Positions 55,274-64,000 of a stretch of DNA of 64,000 nucleotides are shown one piece after another. Numbering within the stretch: the stretch's first letter is position 1; the number at the start of each line of letters is the position of its first letter. The DNA is taken from the NCBI GenBank assembly GCA_020426845.1, contig JAGQPF010000342.1, forward strand, positions 1 to 64,000. Reading direction: 5' to 3'. A model generated the notes under the pieces. The model was not told the DNA's origin. It worked only from the letters and a program-made list of their open reading frames with translations, and did no database searches. Both the position numbers and the translations under genes were made by a program. This DNA is from Planctomycetales bacterium (GTDB taxonomy: Bacteria > Planctomycetota > Planctomycetia > Pirellulales > Pirellulaceae).

Positions 55274-57073
55274 TTACTGCTCCGGCGAGTCGGCGGATGA
55301 TTCGGGCACGTCGCTGTTAAGGCCTCCGTCGGCCGCCTCTTTGCTCGCGTTGGTCACACTCGCAGGGCGACGCTGGAAGATAATCGCCTGCCGGTCTTCG
55401 TATGCCAGCTCCCAGTCTTCGTGCGATTTGACCGCCTTGGCGAGACGGTCTTGCTGCTGCTTGTCGAGCACCAGCATGTCGATGCGGTACCGTTTCAAGG
55501 CTCGGTTCCATCCGCTGGCCACGCGGTTCATGTTGCGGTAGTCGTCCCAGACATGCTTGGGGATCAGATGCATGTTGGTGGTGACGAACGGTTGCAAGCC
55601 GGCCGGGCCGTCCCACACCAGCCAATCGCCCCACCACTGTGGGTTGAAAATGCGAGTTTGCGGCGGGTGCTCGCGCAGATACTCGGTCACTCCCAACGGA
55701 GTGCTCTGGTCGTAAAGATTCTCGGGTTTCCGAGGCTCATCGCCCACCACCGGCCGTCCCAACGGCGACAATGCAAAGGCGATCCAAACCATGAGCATCG
55801 CCACCAATGAGTACGTCCAGGATCGCCCCATGGTGAGCTCGAGCGGATTGTCTCGCTGCTTCACCTCCGGAGTTCCTTCCAGCGGAGAGGCAAAGCGATT
55901 CCAAATATCGGTCAGGTGCGGCGCCAGGAAGACGGCGGAGACGGCGGCATACCAGCCCACCATTCGCAGCCGAGTCGCGGCCAGCACGGCGAACAGCCCC
56001 AGCATCAGCGCCTCGCCCGTCACGACCCGTTGCTTGCTATGCCGCAACACGATGGTGATTAACAGCCACGACAGCGCGAATTCACGGCCGCCAATGCCAT
56101 TGAGCGTCAGGGCTTGCCACTCCAACACATCCCCCAGGACAGCGTTCTTGGCGAAGCCGATCGAGTTCAGCAGCAGGTCGAACCCATAGGGGTTGAGCAA
56201 GGTCGCAATCGTCGCTGTCTCCAGCAGCCACACCGCGCGCCGCACGTTGGGCGCCGCGGCAACGGCCATCGCGCCGGCACTCTGCCGCCGGGCCGCCACC
56301 AACGCATCCCAGAGCTCGCCGACGAGCAAACAACCCAACGTCGCCAACCCGCAAATGAACGAGCCGTGCGTATTGGCCCACAGCCACATCGTAATAAAGA
56401 CACCAACATAGAGTTGCCAAATGGGCGGGGCATGGCTGTCAATCGCGAGCAACGAGTGATGCCGGCTCAACACCCGATGGCGGACCAGTAGCCAAAGCAA
56501 CAGGCCGAATGCGAACACTCCGAAATTCTCGGGGCGAATGGTCGTCAGCCGGCTGAATCCCACCAACAACGCAATCCAGACACCGGCCAGCGCCACGGTG
56601 ATTCGCCCCGATTGCAAAAAGCATGCGCGGCAGATCAGCGCAAAGTAGCCCACGGTGAGCAACGTGAAGGCGGCCGACAACGCCTCGGCGCCGCCGCGAC
56701 GCTCGGTGAAGGCAAACAGCACCTGGGAAAGCCACGCCGAGTCAATCAGTTTCATGCCCTCGGTCAACGACGCAAACGGGTCGACCTCGGGAAGCTGGCG
56801 GTGGTCGAGAATCCAATTGCCGTAGGAAACATGTCCCCAAATGTCCGTCCCGCGAAGCGGCAGATAGCTGACGACCATGGTCAGGACGCAGAACATCGCA
56901 ATCAACAGCAGGTGGCGGGGCGCCAGCGCCCAATGCGCACTGAGCTGCGGAGTCAGCACAATATCCGACTCGGCGGCCGGCTCGCCGCGACGACTGGCTC
57001 GCGGCGTTTGCGCTGCGGCTCGATCCTCGACGGCGTGAGTTGGGTCAGGCTCTGTCACGACAACACCAGTCAC
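55274..57073 (-). CDS. Large multi-pass membrane protein, probable GT-C-type transferase
   Basis: The 599-residue protein has about ten transmembrane segments. Between the first two is a loop DIWGHVSYGNWILDHRQLPE, of the kind that carries the catalytic Asp in GT-C enzymes (inference). A soluble C-terminal domain (~445-570) includes FNPQWWGDWLVWDG. Start is GTG 57073. It is the first gene of the three-gene group with 53830 and 52367, together likely handling a surface glycan. Confidence 0.65.
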   Translation of the reverse strand: MTGVVVTEPDPTHAVEDRAAAQTPRASRRGEPAAESDIVLTPQLSAHWALAPRHLLLIAMFCVLTMVVSYLPLRGTDIWGHVSYGNWILDHRQLPEVDPFASLTEGMKLIDSAWLSQVLFAFTERRGGAEALSAAFTLLTVGYFALICRACFLQSGRITVALAGVWIALLVGFSRLTTIRPENFGVFAFGLLLWLLVRHRVLSRHHSLLAIDSHAPPIWQLYVGVFITMWLWANTHGSFICGLATLGCLLVGELWDALVAARRQSAGAMAVAAAPNVRRAVWLLETATIATLLNPYGFDLLLNSIGFAKNAVLGDVLEWQALTLNGIGGREFALSWLLITIVLRHSKQRVVTGEALMLGLFAVLAATRLRMVGWYAAVSAVFLAPHLTDIWNRFASPLEGTPEVKQRDNPLELTMGRSWTYSLVAMLMVWIAFALSPLGRPVVGDEPRKPENLYDQSTPLGVTEYLREHPPQTRIFNPQWWGDWLVWDGPAGLQPFVTTNMHLIPKHVWDDYRNMNRVASGWNRALKRYRIDMLVLDKQQQDRLAKAVKSHEDWELAYEDRQAIIFQRRPASVTNASKEAADGGLNSDVPESSADSPEQ

Positions 57074-57360
57074 AGTGAACGGGAGGTTGGCATCCTCAAA
57101 CGGTCCATTTTAGTGCCGCAGAAGGATTTACTGAATCAATTTGAACGTTCGACAACGACACTCTGCGAGGTTTTAAGATCAAGGGAGGCACAATCGGCAC
57201 AGGCCGACAAATCGGTGCGGCGATTTGAACAGCAACCAACGTCGTGACCAACCGATCCGTTGCATTCCCGTTCGCGTCCTCCATGCTGAAGTTGAGCCCC
57301 TCGGGATTGCGATATGGAATGCAGTGAGGTCGGCCCATCGAGCTTCATAGGGATCGCCGG

Positions 57361-57410
57361 ACCAGTCCACCGGGCCTCACAAGGGTCGCCTGCGATGGAG
57401 GCCCAACCGG
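57361..57410. repeat. 50-bp palindromic element, copy C (intergenic, inverted)
   Basis: In reverse orientation: CCACC-GGGCCTC ... GAGGCCC-AACCGG, with tcgcctgcga in the middle. It lies between the divergent genes at 57073 and 57482; the rest of that 408-base gap has no gene I can support. Confidence 0.8.
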
Positions 57411-57481
57411 TCTCCATCGCCAACCGGGCACGAAGGCCGACGGGACGGTGGGCGGAGCAGTTTTCAACGCGGAGCGGGGAC

Positions 57482-57769
57482 ATGGAATTCAATCGCAATC
57501 AGTTCTTCCTCGCCGGACTGGTGCTGCTGTTTCTTGGCTACCAGTTTCGACAGATCGAGTCGTTCACGCTCAACGAGCGAGCGAGCCGATTCATCGAAGC
57601 CCGTATGCAAAGCGCGCGCGCGGCAGTCAACGAGTTCAAGGAAGTCTCCTATCGGGAGCCCGTGAAACCGTTCGACCGACAAGTCACTCCTCCTCGCTGG
57701 CTCGCCCTGGCCATGATGGCCATCGGCAGCGTGCTCTGCATGCACAGTTTTACGATGCCCAAGCCTTAG
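57482..57769 (+). CDS. Small membrane protein with two membrane segments
   Basis: The 95-residue protein has N-terminal NQFFLAGLVLLFLGYQF and C-terminal WLALAMMAIGSVLCM hydrophobic segments around a ~45-residue polar helix. ATG 57482 is chosen since the frame upstream is the palindromic repeat. Not recognised. Confidence 0.6.
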   Translation: MEFNRNQFFLAGLVLLFLGYQFRQIESFTLNERASRFIEARMQSARAAVNEFKEVSYREPVKPFDRQVTPPRWLALAMMAIGSVLCMHSFTMPKP

Positions 57770-57811
57770 CCAGCATGGCGAGGGCAGTGCTGCGCGCAAC
57801 GTGGAACAGGT

Positions 57812-58279
57812 CTACTTCGAATTGCCCGCGGGTTTCGCCAACGCGTCAAAGATCACCCGGTGCGCGGCCGCCGCGTGAGTCGCTCCTGCCGGCGCGTAGG
57901 AGTCCAGCCCGTCGATCAATGTGCGCTGTGTCTGAATTCGGCTGCTGAATGCCTTGAGTTGCGCCAGCGAAATCGGTTGACCGGCATATGACGCCTCGAC
58001 TATGGCGTGCCAAGCGATCGGCCTCAATAGGTGCACGCTGCGGCCTTCGAACCGCAGCCAAAGGTGCTGATCATCGGTCTTCTGATCCACCGGCGCCGTG
58101 AACACGCGCCCCGACTGTAAGTGCACCGTCAGACTCTCCGCTTTGACGTCATTGACGTCTTGAGCCTCAACGCGTCCGGAGATGCCCAGCGCCAGACAGC
58201 CGGCCATCAGGGTCGCAATCCGAAGGACGTTTGCGGTCGTCGCGAGAATCATTGGTTTCGTCGTGTTCGGCTTCGTCAT
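57812..58279 (-). CDS. Small exported protein of unknown function
   Basis: The 155-residue protein has a signal peptide (VLRIATLMAGCLALGISG, cut near VEAQD). The mature part has a beta-like VKAESLTVHLQSGRVFTAPV opening and LWLRFEGRSVHLLRPIAWHA, which resembles DUF2442-type small domains. Not certain. The gap from 58280 to 58783 shows no gene. Confidence 0.55.
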   Translation of the reverse strand: MTKPNTTKPMILATTANVLRIATLMAGCLALGISGRVEAQDVNDVKAESLTVHLQSGRVFTAPVDQKTDDQHLWLRFEGRSVHLLRPIAWHAIVEASYAGQPISLAQLKAFSSRIQTQRTLIDGLDSYAPAGATHAAAAHRVIFDALAKPAGNSK

Positions 58280-58783
58280 GGTCGGTTCCGTTTGTTGTGG
58301 TCTTGGTGCTCGGGCAAGGTGGTCAATCGCCGCGGCGAAACGACTTTGCAATTTGGAGGCCGAACCTGGCCGGCGCTCTGCAATTCACCGCAAACCATTG
58401 CAATCAAAGCGGTTGCGCACCAAACACAGAGTCGACGAAAGGTGTTGCCCATACGCCACATGTGGCGTTTTTGAACCGCAACGTGGCGAACCGTCAACAT
58501 TCGGGGCAGCCGAGACTATTCACGAACGGCTCGGCTTACATTAGGATCGAGAGAGTGGTCGAGGGCGATGTTCCTTCGCCACGCATTGTAAGGAGACATC
58601 CCTTTTCCTGCGGCCTTCGGGTTTCATCGTGCCGGCGATCCGCAACTTGCAAAGCGGAGCCGTACGCCCACCTGAAGGCCACTCATCCCACGGCAACCCT
58701 GGCTGCCTCGGCGGCGCGAAGCATTTGCCCGACAAATGCGATCTTTGGGGTCGCCACTAGCTTCTCATCTTGAGGGACCTATC

Positions 58784-59158
58784 ATGGCCGATCAGACAAC
58801 GACCACCCGCTGGGACGCCGGCATCGATCATCAGCAACAGTCGGGGGCAATCTGCGTCCGTTTTCGGGAACGCAAAATTGTCGACATGATGCAGATCGAA
58901 GCGATGTCGGAGGAGTTGGCTCGGCTCACCGCCGACGAAGGATCCCGATTGGTGCTCGACCTTTCGGGCGTCGAGTTTCTGGCGAGCGCTGCGTTAAACA
59001 AACTGGTCTCATTGGAGCGCCGGTTGCGAAGTCGAGCGGGCCAACTCGCCCTCTGCGGTTTGACCTCGACGGTGCAAGACGTGTTTTCGATCACTCGCTT
59101 GACGAGCGTGTTCTCGATCCACCCGGACCAAGCAGCTGCGTTGGCCGCGTTGAAATAG
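58784..59158 (+). CDS. STAS-domain protein (anti-anti-sigma factor-like)
   Basis: The 124-residue protein has the STAS core: AICVRFRERKIVD, LVLDLSGVEFLASAALNKLV. In SpoIIAA-type proteins the regulated Ser lies in the segment LASAALNKL, and Ser is present here. Partner kinases (SpoIIAB-like) are not adjacent. GAGGG is upstream of ATG 58784. It is followed by an unknown gene 33 bases later. Confidence 0.8.
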   Translation: MADQTTTTRWDAGIDHQQQSGAICVRFRERKIVDMMQIEAMSEELARLTADEGSRLVLDLSGVEFLASAALNKLVSLERRLRSRAGQLALCGLTSTVQDVFSITRLTSVFSIHPDQAAALAALK

Positions 59159-59191
59159 AACCGGCAGACAACTCCAGGGAGGGAACAGCCG

Positions 59192-59926
59192 ATGGAGCCC
59201 GAGGACCGTGGCACGCGACCCGCAGTTCCACCGCGGCCGCCGCAGAGATGGACGCAGTTCACGTTGTCGAATCTCTTCTACTTGACGCTGGGTTTGACCG
59301 CGGGGTTTGCGCCCTTGCGGATCTGGGAGTACTATCGCAGCCCGACGTCGCCCGTTGTCATGAGCATGATCCTCGTGGAGGCGCCGATCGGAAGCGGCGC
59401 GAACGTGTGGCGGCCACATGAGCACGCACTCGCTGGTCCCGAAGCGGAGCTGCGATCTCGACAATTGAGGCAGTTGCCCGGGGCGACCGTGATTTCCCGT
59501 CCCACCATGATCGGGCTTCCCGACAGCGAGGTGCGGGTCGAGGTGGGCGGAATGATGCAGATCTCCGCGAATTCGTTGGTCGCCAGAGTCGTTGACCAGG
59601 CCTCACAAGCGTCGCCCGCGACTCTCGCAATTCCATCTCTAACACCCGCGCCTCAGTACCTATCCTTCGGCAATGAAATCGTCGTCTTGCCATCGCGGTT
59701 GCGCAACGGTCGTTTCCGGATCGACCTCAAAGTCAAGTCGACCATAATCAACCAAGGCGGCACGGCAACAGCTCCTGGCTCAACGTCAGTCAGCACTTCC
59801 TCGGTGGCCGAACTCGTCTTCGGAGATTCCATGTGCGTGGTGGCGCCATCTCCCCAACCCGGCAAGGAATTGATTGCGATCTTGAAATTAGAGTCACCGA
59901 GTGGCCCGTCAACACTAAAACGTTGA
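59192..59926 (+). CDS. Single-span protein with a secretin-like segment
   Basis: The 244-residue protein has a polar N-terminus, a hydrophobic segment (LFYLTLGLTAGFAPLRI) and a following soluble part. QLPGATVISRPTMIGLPDSE resembles the secretin core motif in which a strand and a conserved Pro precede a loop, but a full secretin is much larger. It could be a remnant or an unrelated exported protein. Confidence 0.45.
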   Translation: MEPEDRGTRPAVPPRPPQRWTQFTLSNLFYLTLGLTAGFAPLRIWEYYRSPTSPVVMSMILVEAPIGSGANVWRPHEHALAGPEAELRSRQLRQLPGATVISRPTMIGLPDSEVRVEVGGMMQISANSLVARVVDQASQASPATLAIPSLTPAPQYLSFGNEIVVLPSRLRNGRFRIDLKVKSTIINQGGTATAPGSTSVSTSSVAELVFGDSMCVVAPSPQPGKELIAILKLESPSGPSTLKR

Positions 59927-60041
59927 GCGGCGCCGCCCCAAGCTCGTAGCTCGCCACGACTTCGCGAGTTCCCCAACCCCAAACTGAGACTTGACGGTCC
60001 ACTAATCTCAACCGATTCTGATTTACGGGAGCGCCGAAGAG

Positions 60042-60683
60042 ATGAGTTTGCTGTTGGAGGTGGATCGTTACCTTGCCTCCCACCAAACGTGGCACGCGGT
60101 GCTCCAAAAGCTGAGAGGCATCGTGACCGATTGCGGGCTCACGGAAGCATGGAAGTGGCGGGCGCCGTGTTACACCTATCAAGATCGCAACGTCGCCATG
60201 ATTGGCGCATTCAAGCGGTCTTGCCGCCTCAGCTTTTTTAAGGGCGCTTTGCTCGAAGATCCTGATGGCGTGTTGACCAAACCCGGCGAGAATACTCGCG
60301 CGGCACGGGTGATCGAGTTCACGGATATCGGACAAACTCTCCAACTCGAGCCCACGATCCGAACGTATGTCGCGGCGGCGATTGACTTGGAAAAGACTGG
60401 CCAAACGGTCTCCTTCCAGGAGGAGGCGGAGCTCGATCTTCCTGCCGAATTGCAGGCGAAGTTCGAGGACGATCCAGCTCTGCAGACGGCCTTCGCAGCA
60501 TTGACCCCGGGGCGGCAACGCGCCTATTTGCTCCACTTCTCCGCGGCGAAACAGGCCAAGACGAGAACGGCGAGGATTGAGAACTGCACGCCGCGGATCC
60601 TGCTTGGCAAAGGCCTGAACGATTGCCTTTGTGGGCTCTCCCAAAAGCTGCCGGCCTGTGACGGCTCCCATTCAAAACGCTGA
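60042..60683 (+). CDS. YdeI/DUF1801-like protein with C-terminal CDGSH motif
   Basis: The 213-residue protein begins as DUF1801 (EAWKWRAPCYTYQDRNVAMIG), continues with an OmdA/YdeI-like helix region (LTPGRQRAYLLHFSAAKQ, RIENCTPRILLGKGLND), and ends in CLCGLSQKLPACDGSH (195-210), which fits the CDGSH [2Fe-2S] pattern C-x-C-x2-S-x3-P-x-C-D-G-S-H exactly. The combination suggests an iron-sulfur protein fused to a YdeI-like body. Function unknown. Confidence 0.75.
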   Translation: MSLLLEVDRYLASHQTWHAVLQKLRGIVTDCGLTEAWKWRAPCYTYQDRNVAMIGAFKRSCRLSFFKGALLEDPDGVLTKPGENTRAARVIEFTDIGQTLQLEPTIRTYVAAAIDLEKTGQTVSFQEEAELDLPAELQAKFEDDPALQTAFAALTPGRQRAYLLHFSAAKQAKTRTARIENCTPRILLGKGLNDCLCGLSQKLPACDGSHSKR

Positions 60684-60741
60684 CAGCTTGCTGAACGGCC
60701 AACAGCCACGGTCGGCAAGCTCTTCACCCTTCATTCAATGC

Positions 60742-61815
60742 TCACGGCGGCAGGCGGCCGCTGAGGGGCAGGGTGCATGTCACCAGCGTTCCACCGGTTT
60801 CGACCCGAGTCACCGTCAGGCTGGCGCCAATCAGGCCCGCACGGTAGAGCATGGTTGGCAGCCCTGTCCCTTCGCTTGGCGCCATCGGATCAAATCCGTC
60901 GCCATCGTCGGCCACTTGGAGTGTCAGATCGCTGTCACCGCAATCCAAGGCGATCAGGATGTGCTCGGGGTGTGCGTGCCGCAAGGCGTTATCCACTGCC
61001 GCTTGGGCGATTCGGAAGAGGTGCGCAGCCATCCAGATGTCGGCAAAATCGCGTGGCTGTTCGCACTTGAAGGCGCAGGTGATCCCGTCCACTTCGTCCG
61101 TCCGAAAAGCGAGCTTCTGCAACGCCAGGACAAGTCCCTGCTGTTCGAGCTGAACGGTCACCGAGCCGTTGGAAAGCAATTGCACCGCTCGGTGAGCGCG
61201 GTCAATTCCCGCCACGACCTTCCACGCCATGGCGCGGTGCTTGTCGATCTCCAAACAAGAGCCCGCTGCTGCGCTGGTCAGACTCTCGAACAAGGTCCGG
61301 GCAAGCATCTCCAGCCCCGCAAGCTCTTGCTGAGCGCCGTCGCGCAGGTCACGCCCAATGCGGCGCAGCTCCTCTTCCGTGGCGACCAACACGTCGCGTT
61401 GAAGCTGCTTTCGCCGAGTGATGTCTGTGGCGGCTCCAAGCCATTCAACGATCTCGCTTTGTTCGTTCAGGATGGGAACGGCCTGCGACCTGGTCCAGCC
61501 AAGCGTCCCGTCGATGCGAATCGCGAGATGCTCCAATTCGAACACACGCTTCGCGTCGATGGCGCGCCGGATCGTCGCCAAGATTCGCGGTTGCTCCTCG
61601 GGCGGAATGGATGTCTCCAGCCAAACGCGAGTCGGGATGCTTGAATCGGGATTGAACTCGCCACCATCGAGCTGCCACATTTCGGACCAATCGGGGCTTA
61701 TTCGGTACACCACCACCCCCGAGTCGGCGCTGGTCAAGGCGCGGACTCGCTCTTCGCGAGTGCCCAGCCTTCGCGCCGACTTGTTGGGTTCCGGAATGTC
61801 GCTACGGTTCGACAT
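60742..61815 (-). CDS. PAS sensor protein of histidine kinase type lacking the phospho-acceptor His
   Basis: The 357-residue protein has a PAS/PAC domain (~30-135, ending WLGAATDITRRKQLQ), a dimerisation segment of HisKA_3 type at ~145-190, and an HATPase_c domain (AAVDNALRHA, VADDGDGFD, GTGLPTMLYRAG). In the HisKA_3 box R-x-L-H-D-G the His is replaced: GRDLRDGAQQ, with R158 (codon CGC, one base from CAC). It may bind ATP but should not phosphorylate itself there. ATG 61815 is chosen; the upstream frame is tandem repeat. Confidence 0.82.
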   Translation of the reverse strand: MSNRSDIPEPNKSARRLGTREERVRALTSADSGVVVYRISPDWSEMWQLDGGEFNPDSSIPTRVWLETSIPPEEQPRILATIRRAIDAKRVFELEHLAIRIDGTLGWTRSQAVPILNEQSEIVEWLGAATDITRRKQLQRDVLVATEEELRRIGRDLRDGAQQELAGLEMLARTLFESLTSAAAGSCLEIDKHRAMAWKVVAGIDRAHRAVQLLSNGSVTVQLEQQGLVLALQKLAFRTDEVDGITCAFKCEQPRDFADIWMAAHLFRIAQAAVDNALRHAHPEHILIALDCGDSDLTLQVADDGDGFDPMAPSEGTGLPTMLYRAGLIGASLTVTRVETGGTLVTCTLPLSGRLPP

Positions 61816-61829
61816 GACGACACATGGCA

Positions 61830-61960
61830 GTAAGCGAGGGATCGAATCGAGACTCCAGCACGGCGTCAAAAAAGGAAACCCGAAGCGTAAGCGAGGGATC
61901 GAATCGAGACTCCAGCACGGCGTCAAAAAAGGAAACCCGAAGCGTAAGCGAGGGAGCGAA
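61830..61960. repeat. 57-bp tandem repeat, about 2.3 copies
   Basis: Units start at 61830, 61887 and 61944 with gtaagcgaggga and contain gcgtcaaaaaaggaaacccg. The 57-base period (19 codons) keeps the frame open on the minus strand, giving the sensor gene a false ~60-residue extension. A diverged single copy lies near 31490-31520. The 61961-62173 gap has only a small AAACAC/GTGTTT hairpin (62037-62054). Confidence 0.85.
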
Positions 61961-62173
61961 TGCACCGCACAGCCCGCTCGCTTCCAGGACAGCATCCACT
62001 GCGCCGATTTTAATTCTCTCCCTTGCCCTCAGACATAAACACAAATTGGTGTTTCGCGATGGTGGATTCCACCATGACGCACCGAACTCGCTGTTAAACG
62101 GGCGAGTGAAATTGCGGTCCGTATGCATCGGCAGGGGGGAATGCGGAGTCAGCCAGCGAGGTATGTCGGTAGC

Positions 62174-63109
62174 ATGTTGCGTCAGAAAGTTGTAATTGCC
62201 GGTGGCAGTGGTTTTCTGGGAATCTCTTTGGCGTGCCACCTCGCCAAACACGGCGCCTCCGTCGTGATTCTTTCTCGTCGCCCACCGAAAGTGACAGGCC
62301 CTTGGCAACATGTCGGCTGGGACGGCCGATCACTGGGGCCTTGGCAACAGGAGTTGCATGAGGCCACCGGCGTGGTGAATCTTGCTGGCCGGAGCGTGGA
62401 CTGCGTAAAAACGCCTGAACATCGGGATGAGATTCTCAGGTCGCGAGTCGAAGCCACTCTTGTTTTGGGCGAGGCGATGCGCGTCGTCGAATCGCCTCCT
62501 CCCGTCTGGGTGCAGATGAGCACCGCGCACATCTACGGCGACCCGCCATCGCTAGTCTGCACGGAAACATCCCCGCCGGGCTACGGTCTCGCGCCGTTCG
62601 TGGGCCGTGCGTGGGAGGAGGCTTTTGCGAGCGGCGTCCTGCCCTCGCAGCGAGGCGTCGTACTGAGAACGAGTTTTGTGCTCGGGCGCAATCGAGGCGC
62701 TGGTGGCGGCGCGCTGACGACACTTGCGCGGTTGGCCCGGCTGGGACTGGGCGGCCGGGTCGGCCGTGGATCGCAAGGCATGAGCTGGCTGCATGAAGAG
62801 GACATGAATCGTCTCTTTGCACGTGCCTTGACCGATTCGAACATGCGCGGCGCGTATATCGCAACCGCCCCAACGCCTGTCTCTCAAGTCGATTTCATGC
62901 GCGCGATGCGTCGCGCCGTGGGGATGCCGATCGGGCTTCCCGCGCCGGCCTGGATGGTTCGCTTCGGCGCGCATTGGCTGCTACGCACCGATCCCGAACT
63001 CGCACTCTGCGGACGATACGTGGTTTCTCAACGATTGCAGTCGGAAGGCTTTGAATTCCGATTTGCCCAGCTCGCCCCGGCGCTCAAGGACTTGCTGCAA
63101 CGCCACTGA
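62174..63109 (+). CDS. TIGR01777 family epimerase-like protein (YfcH/SDR39U1-like)
   Basis: The 311-residue protein has an N-terminal Rossmann motif ([11 protein letters not shown]) and the family marks [21 protein letters not shown] and MSTAHIYGD. The SDR catalytic Tyr-x3-Lys is absent, as usual for this group. ATG 62174 fits the Rossmann start; the upstream frame is not conserved-looking. The substrate is unknown. Confidence 0.85.
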   Translation: MLRQKVVIAGGSGFLGISLACHLAKHGASVVILSRRPPKVTGPWQHVGWDGRSLGPWQQELHEATGVVNLAGRSVDCVKTPEHRDEILRSRVEATLVLGEAMRVVESPPPVWVQMSTAHIYGDPPSLVCTETSPPGYGLAPFVGRAWEEAFASGVLPSQRGVVLRTSFVLGRNRGAGGGALTTLARLARLGLGGRVGRGSQGMSWLHEEDMNRLFARALTDSNMRGAYIATAPTPVSQVDFMRAMRRAVGMPIGLPAPAWMVRFGAHWLLRTDPELALCGRYVVSQRLQSEGFEFRFAQLAPALKDLLQRH

Positions 63110-63136
63110 ACGCCGCGGGCAAGAATTGTCGAGCTC

Positions 63137-64000
63137 TTACTTTCGCGGCCGAAAATTCCACTCCGGCGTGCCTGGCGGGTCGGGCATGGAGGGAGTTTTG
63201 CCGAGCCCAAAGTCGGCCGGCCGCAGTCCATGCTTCTTCCAGTAGTCCGCCTCGCGAATGAACCCGTAGAAGCTGGGGTAGAAGGGATCGACGAAACTGA
63301 CATCCGCCTTCTCCGGCACATCGCGGCCGGTCAGGTGGTAGGCCGCATTGACAACCATCCGCCGCAGATCTTCGCTGACAAAATCCACCGACGCGCCGGC
63401 GGTGGTGCAGAACGATGTGCCTTGGGTGGCGCCGTCGGGGGCCGTGTAATGATGCAGCCAAGCCAGCGGCTGCATCGGGTCGTTCTTCGGACCTTCGATC
63501 GGTTTGGAAGCGGGATCCAACGATGACGTGACCGCGCCCCGCATGAGAATCTGATCCGCATCCGTCAAATGGGTCACCCCATAGACATCGGAGGGAGCAA
63601 ACACATCCTCCACCGAACGCAAAATCGAATGATCGCCGTGCGCCTTTTCGATGACGCCTCGCGCTCCTTCTCGCTTATGGCCACCGTGGTGGCTGACCCA
63701 CTGCTCGCCCAGAATTTTGCGTCCGAATTGTCCGAAAGCCAGTGCGCCGCCGAACGAACCGCTGCCGTTGAACGCGTGCGTCGCCGTGCGGATGCCGATG
63801 ACCGGTTTGCCCGCGTTGAGGAACGCGGTGACGTGGCTCGCCTCTTCTTCATTGGGCTGGCGAAATCGAGTGCCGATGAGCATCAGGTCGGCGGACTTCA
63901 ACGCCGATAGCCCACGGAGCCCCTGCTGATTGTTGGGGTCGATGTACTCGGCTCCATCCGGCCCATACGAGAAGACCACGGTGCATTTGAAGCCGTGCCG
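63137..64000 (-). CDS. ThuA-domain protein, 5' end beyond the window
   Basis: At least 287 residues are visible. The frame is open to the last base (reads ...RHGFKCTVVFSYGPDG), so the true start is outside. SADLMLIGTRFRQPNEEE, GKPVIGIRTATHAF and HHGGHKREGARGVIE match the ThuA/glutamine amidotransferase-like fold common in planctomycetes. The end WNFRPRK is typical for small exported members. Confidence 0.75.
   Translation of the reverse strand, partial: RHGFKCTVVFSYGPDGAEYIDPNNQQGLRGLSALKSADLMLIGTRFRQPNEEEASHVTAFLNAGKPVIGIRTATHAFNGSGSFGGALAFGQFGRKILGEQWVSHHGGHKREGARGVIEKAHGDHSILRSVEDVFAPSDVYGVTHLTDADQILMRGAVTSSLDPASKPIEGPKNDPMQPLAWLHHYTAPDGATQGTSFCTTAGASVDFVSEDLRRMVVNAAYHLTGRDVPEKADVSFVDPFYPSFYGFIREADYWKKHGLRPADFGLGKTPSMPDPPGTPEWNFRPRK

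Noticed and set aside
57136-57498. Minus-strand ORF across the intergenic palindromic element
   Set aside because: Its sequence is mostly the repeat (SIAGDPCEARWTG) and has no plausible start signal; treated as repeat translation.
61830-61960. Possible CRISPR array
   Set aside because: Direct 57-bp tandem copies with no unique spacers, and no cas genes in the window.

Overview
The window looks like a chromosomal segment of a planctomycete, most likely from the Pirellulales. The evidence is the combination of a DUF1800/DUF1501 pair, arylsulfatases with a CSPTR motif, an ECF sigma factor next to a Ser/Thr kinase, an archaeal-type formylmethanofuran dehydrogenase B subunit, DUF4332 domains, many exported proteins of unknown function, moderately high GC, short operons on both strands and several families of small palindromic repeats. 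No rRNA, tRNA, CRISPR array, phage or transposase gene was seen. Assignments come from reading motifs by eye; no database search was possible.

Layout. 1-9.6 kb: membrane and exported proteins of unknown function, the FwdB/FhcB-like protein, a repeat cluster (5.03-5.63 kb) and an ECF sigma factor with a Ser/Thr kinase that carries an N-terminal zinc-finger-like motif. 9.66-16.9 kb: a long minus-strand gene string (glycosidase-like protein, cmk, plsC-like, 6-pyruvoyl-tetrahydropterin synthase-like, CitG-like, ArgE-like, GNAT). 17.5-23.7 kb: a plus-strand operon with a PilM-PilN-like fusion and two single-span membrane proteins that look like PilO and PilP analogues, with Met/Gly-rich repeats. 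23.8-27.1 kb: minus-strand group with a Nudix hydrolase, a sulfatase-fold protein without a catalytic cysteine, a phosphopantetheinyl transferase and an unknown protein. 27.4-30.4 kb: lipid A-type acyltransferase, Rieske protein, GNAT-like protein and a LigD-type phosphoesterase domain. 30.5-34.9 kb: lipoprotein metallopeptidase and a large SMC-like coiled-coil protein with a degenerate P-loop and two DUF4332 domains. 35.4-46.4 kb: ThiF/MoeB-like E1 enzyme, HEAT/LRR protein, DUF1501, DUF1800, an exported protein, YgiQ radical SAM protein and an epimerase. 46.4-52.2 kb: glycogen branching enzyme, RNase H-like protein, PfpI protein, arylsulfatase. 52.3-57.1 kb: three linked envelope/membrane genes. 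57.4-64.0 kb: small membrane and exported proteins, a STAS protein, a short secretin-like protein, a YdeI/DUF1801-like protein with a CDGSH motif, a PAS sensor protein lacking the phospho-acceptor His, a TIGR01777 epimerase and a ThuA-domain protein cut by the window end.

The most striking signal is a family of ~50-bp palindromic elements. One copy lies in frame inside a GNAT acetyltransferase gene, one at the start of a small ORF, one between genes, and a possibly related shorter palindrome interrupts the ArgE-like peptidase beside the GNAT gene. The element is translated as an extra peptide at what looks like a surface turn, comparable in principle to the Rickettsia palindromic elements. 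Other repeat families in the window mostly sit between genes and create false N-terminal extensions of several genes.
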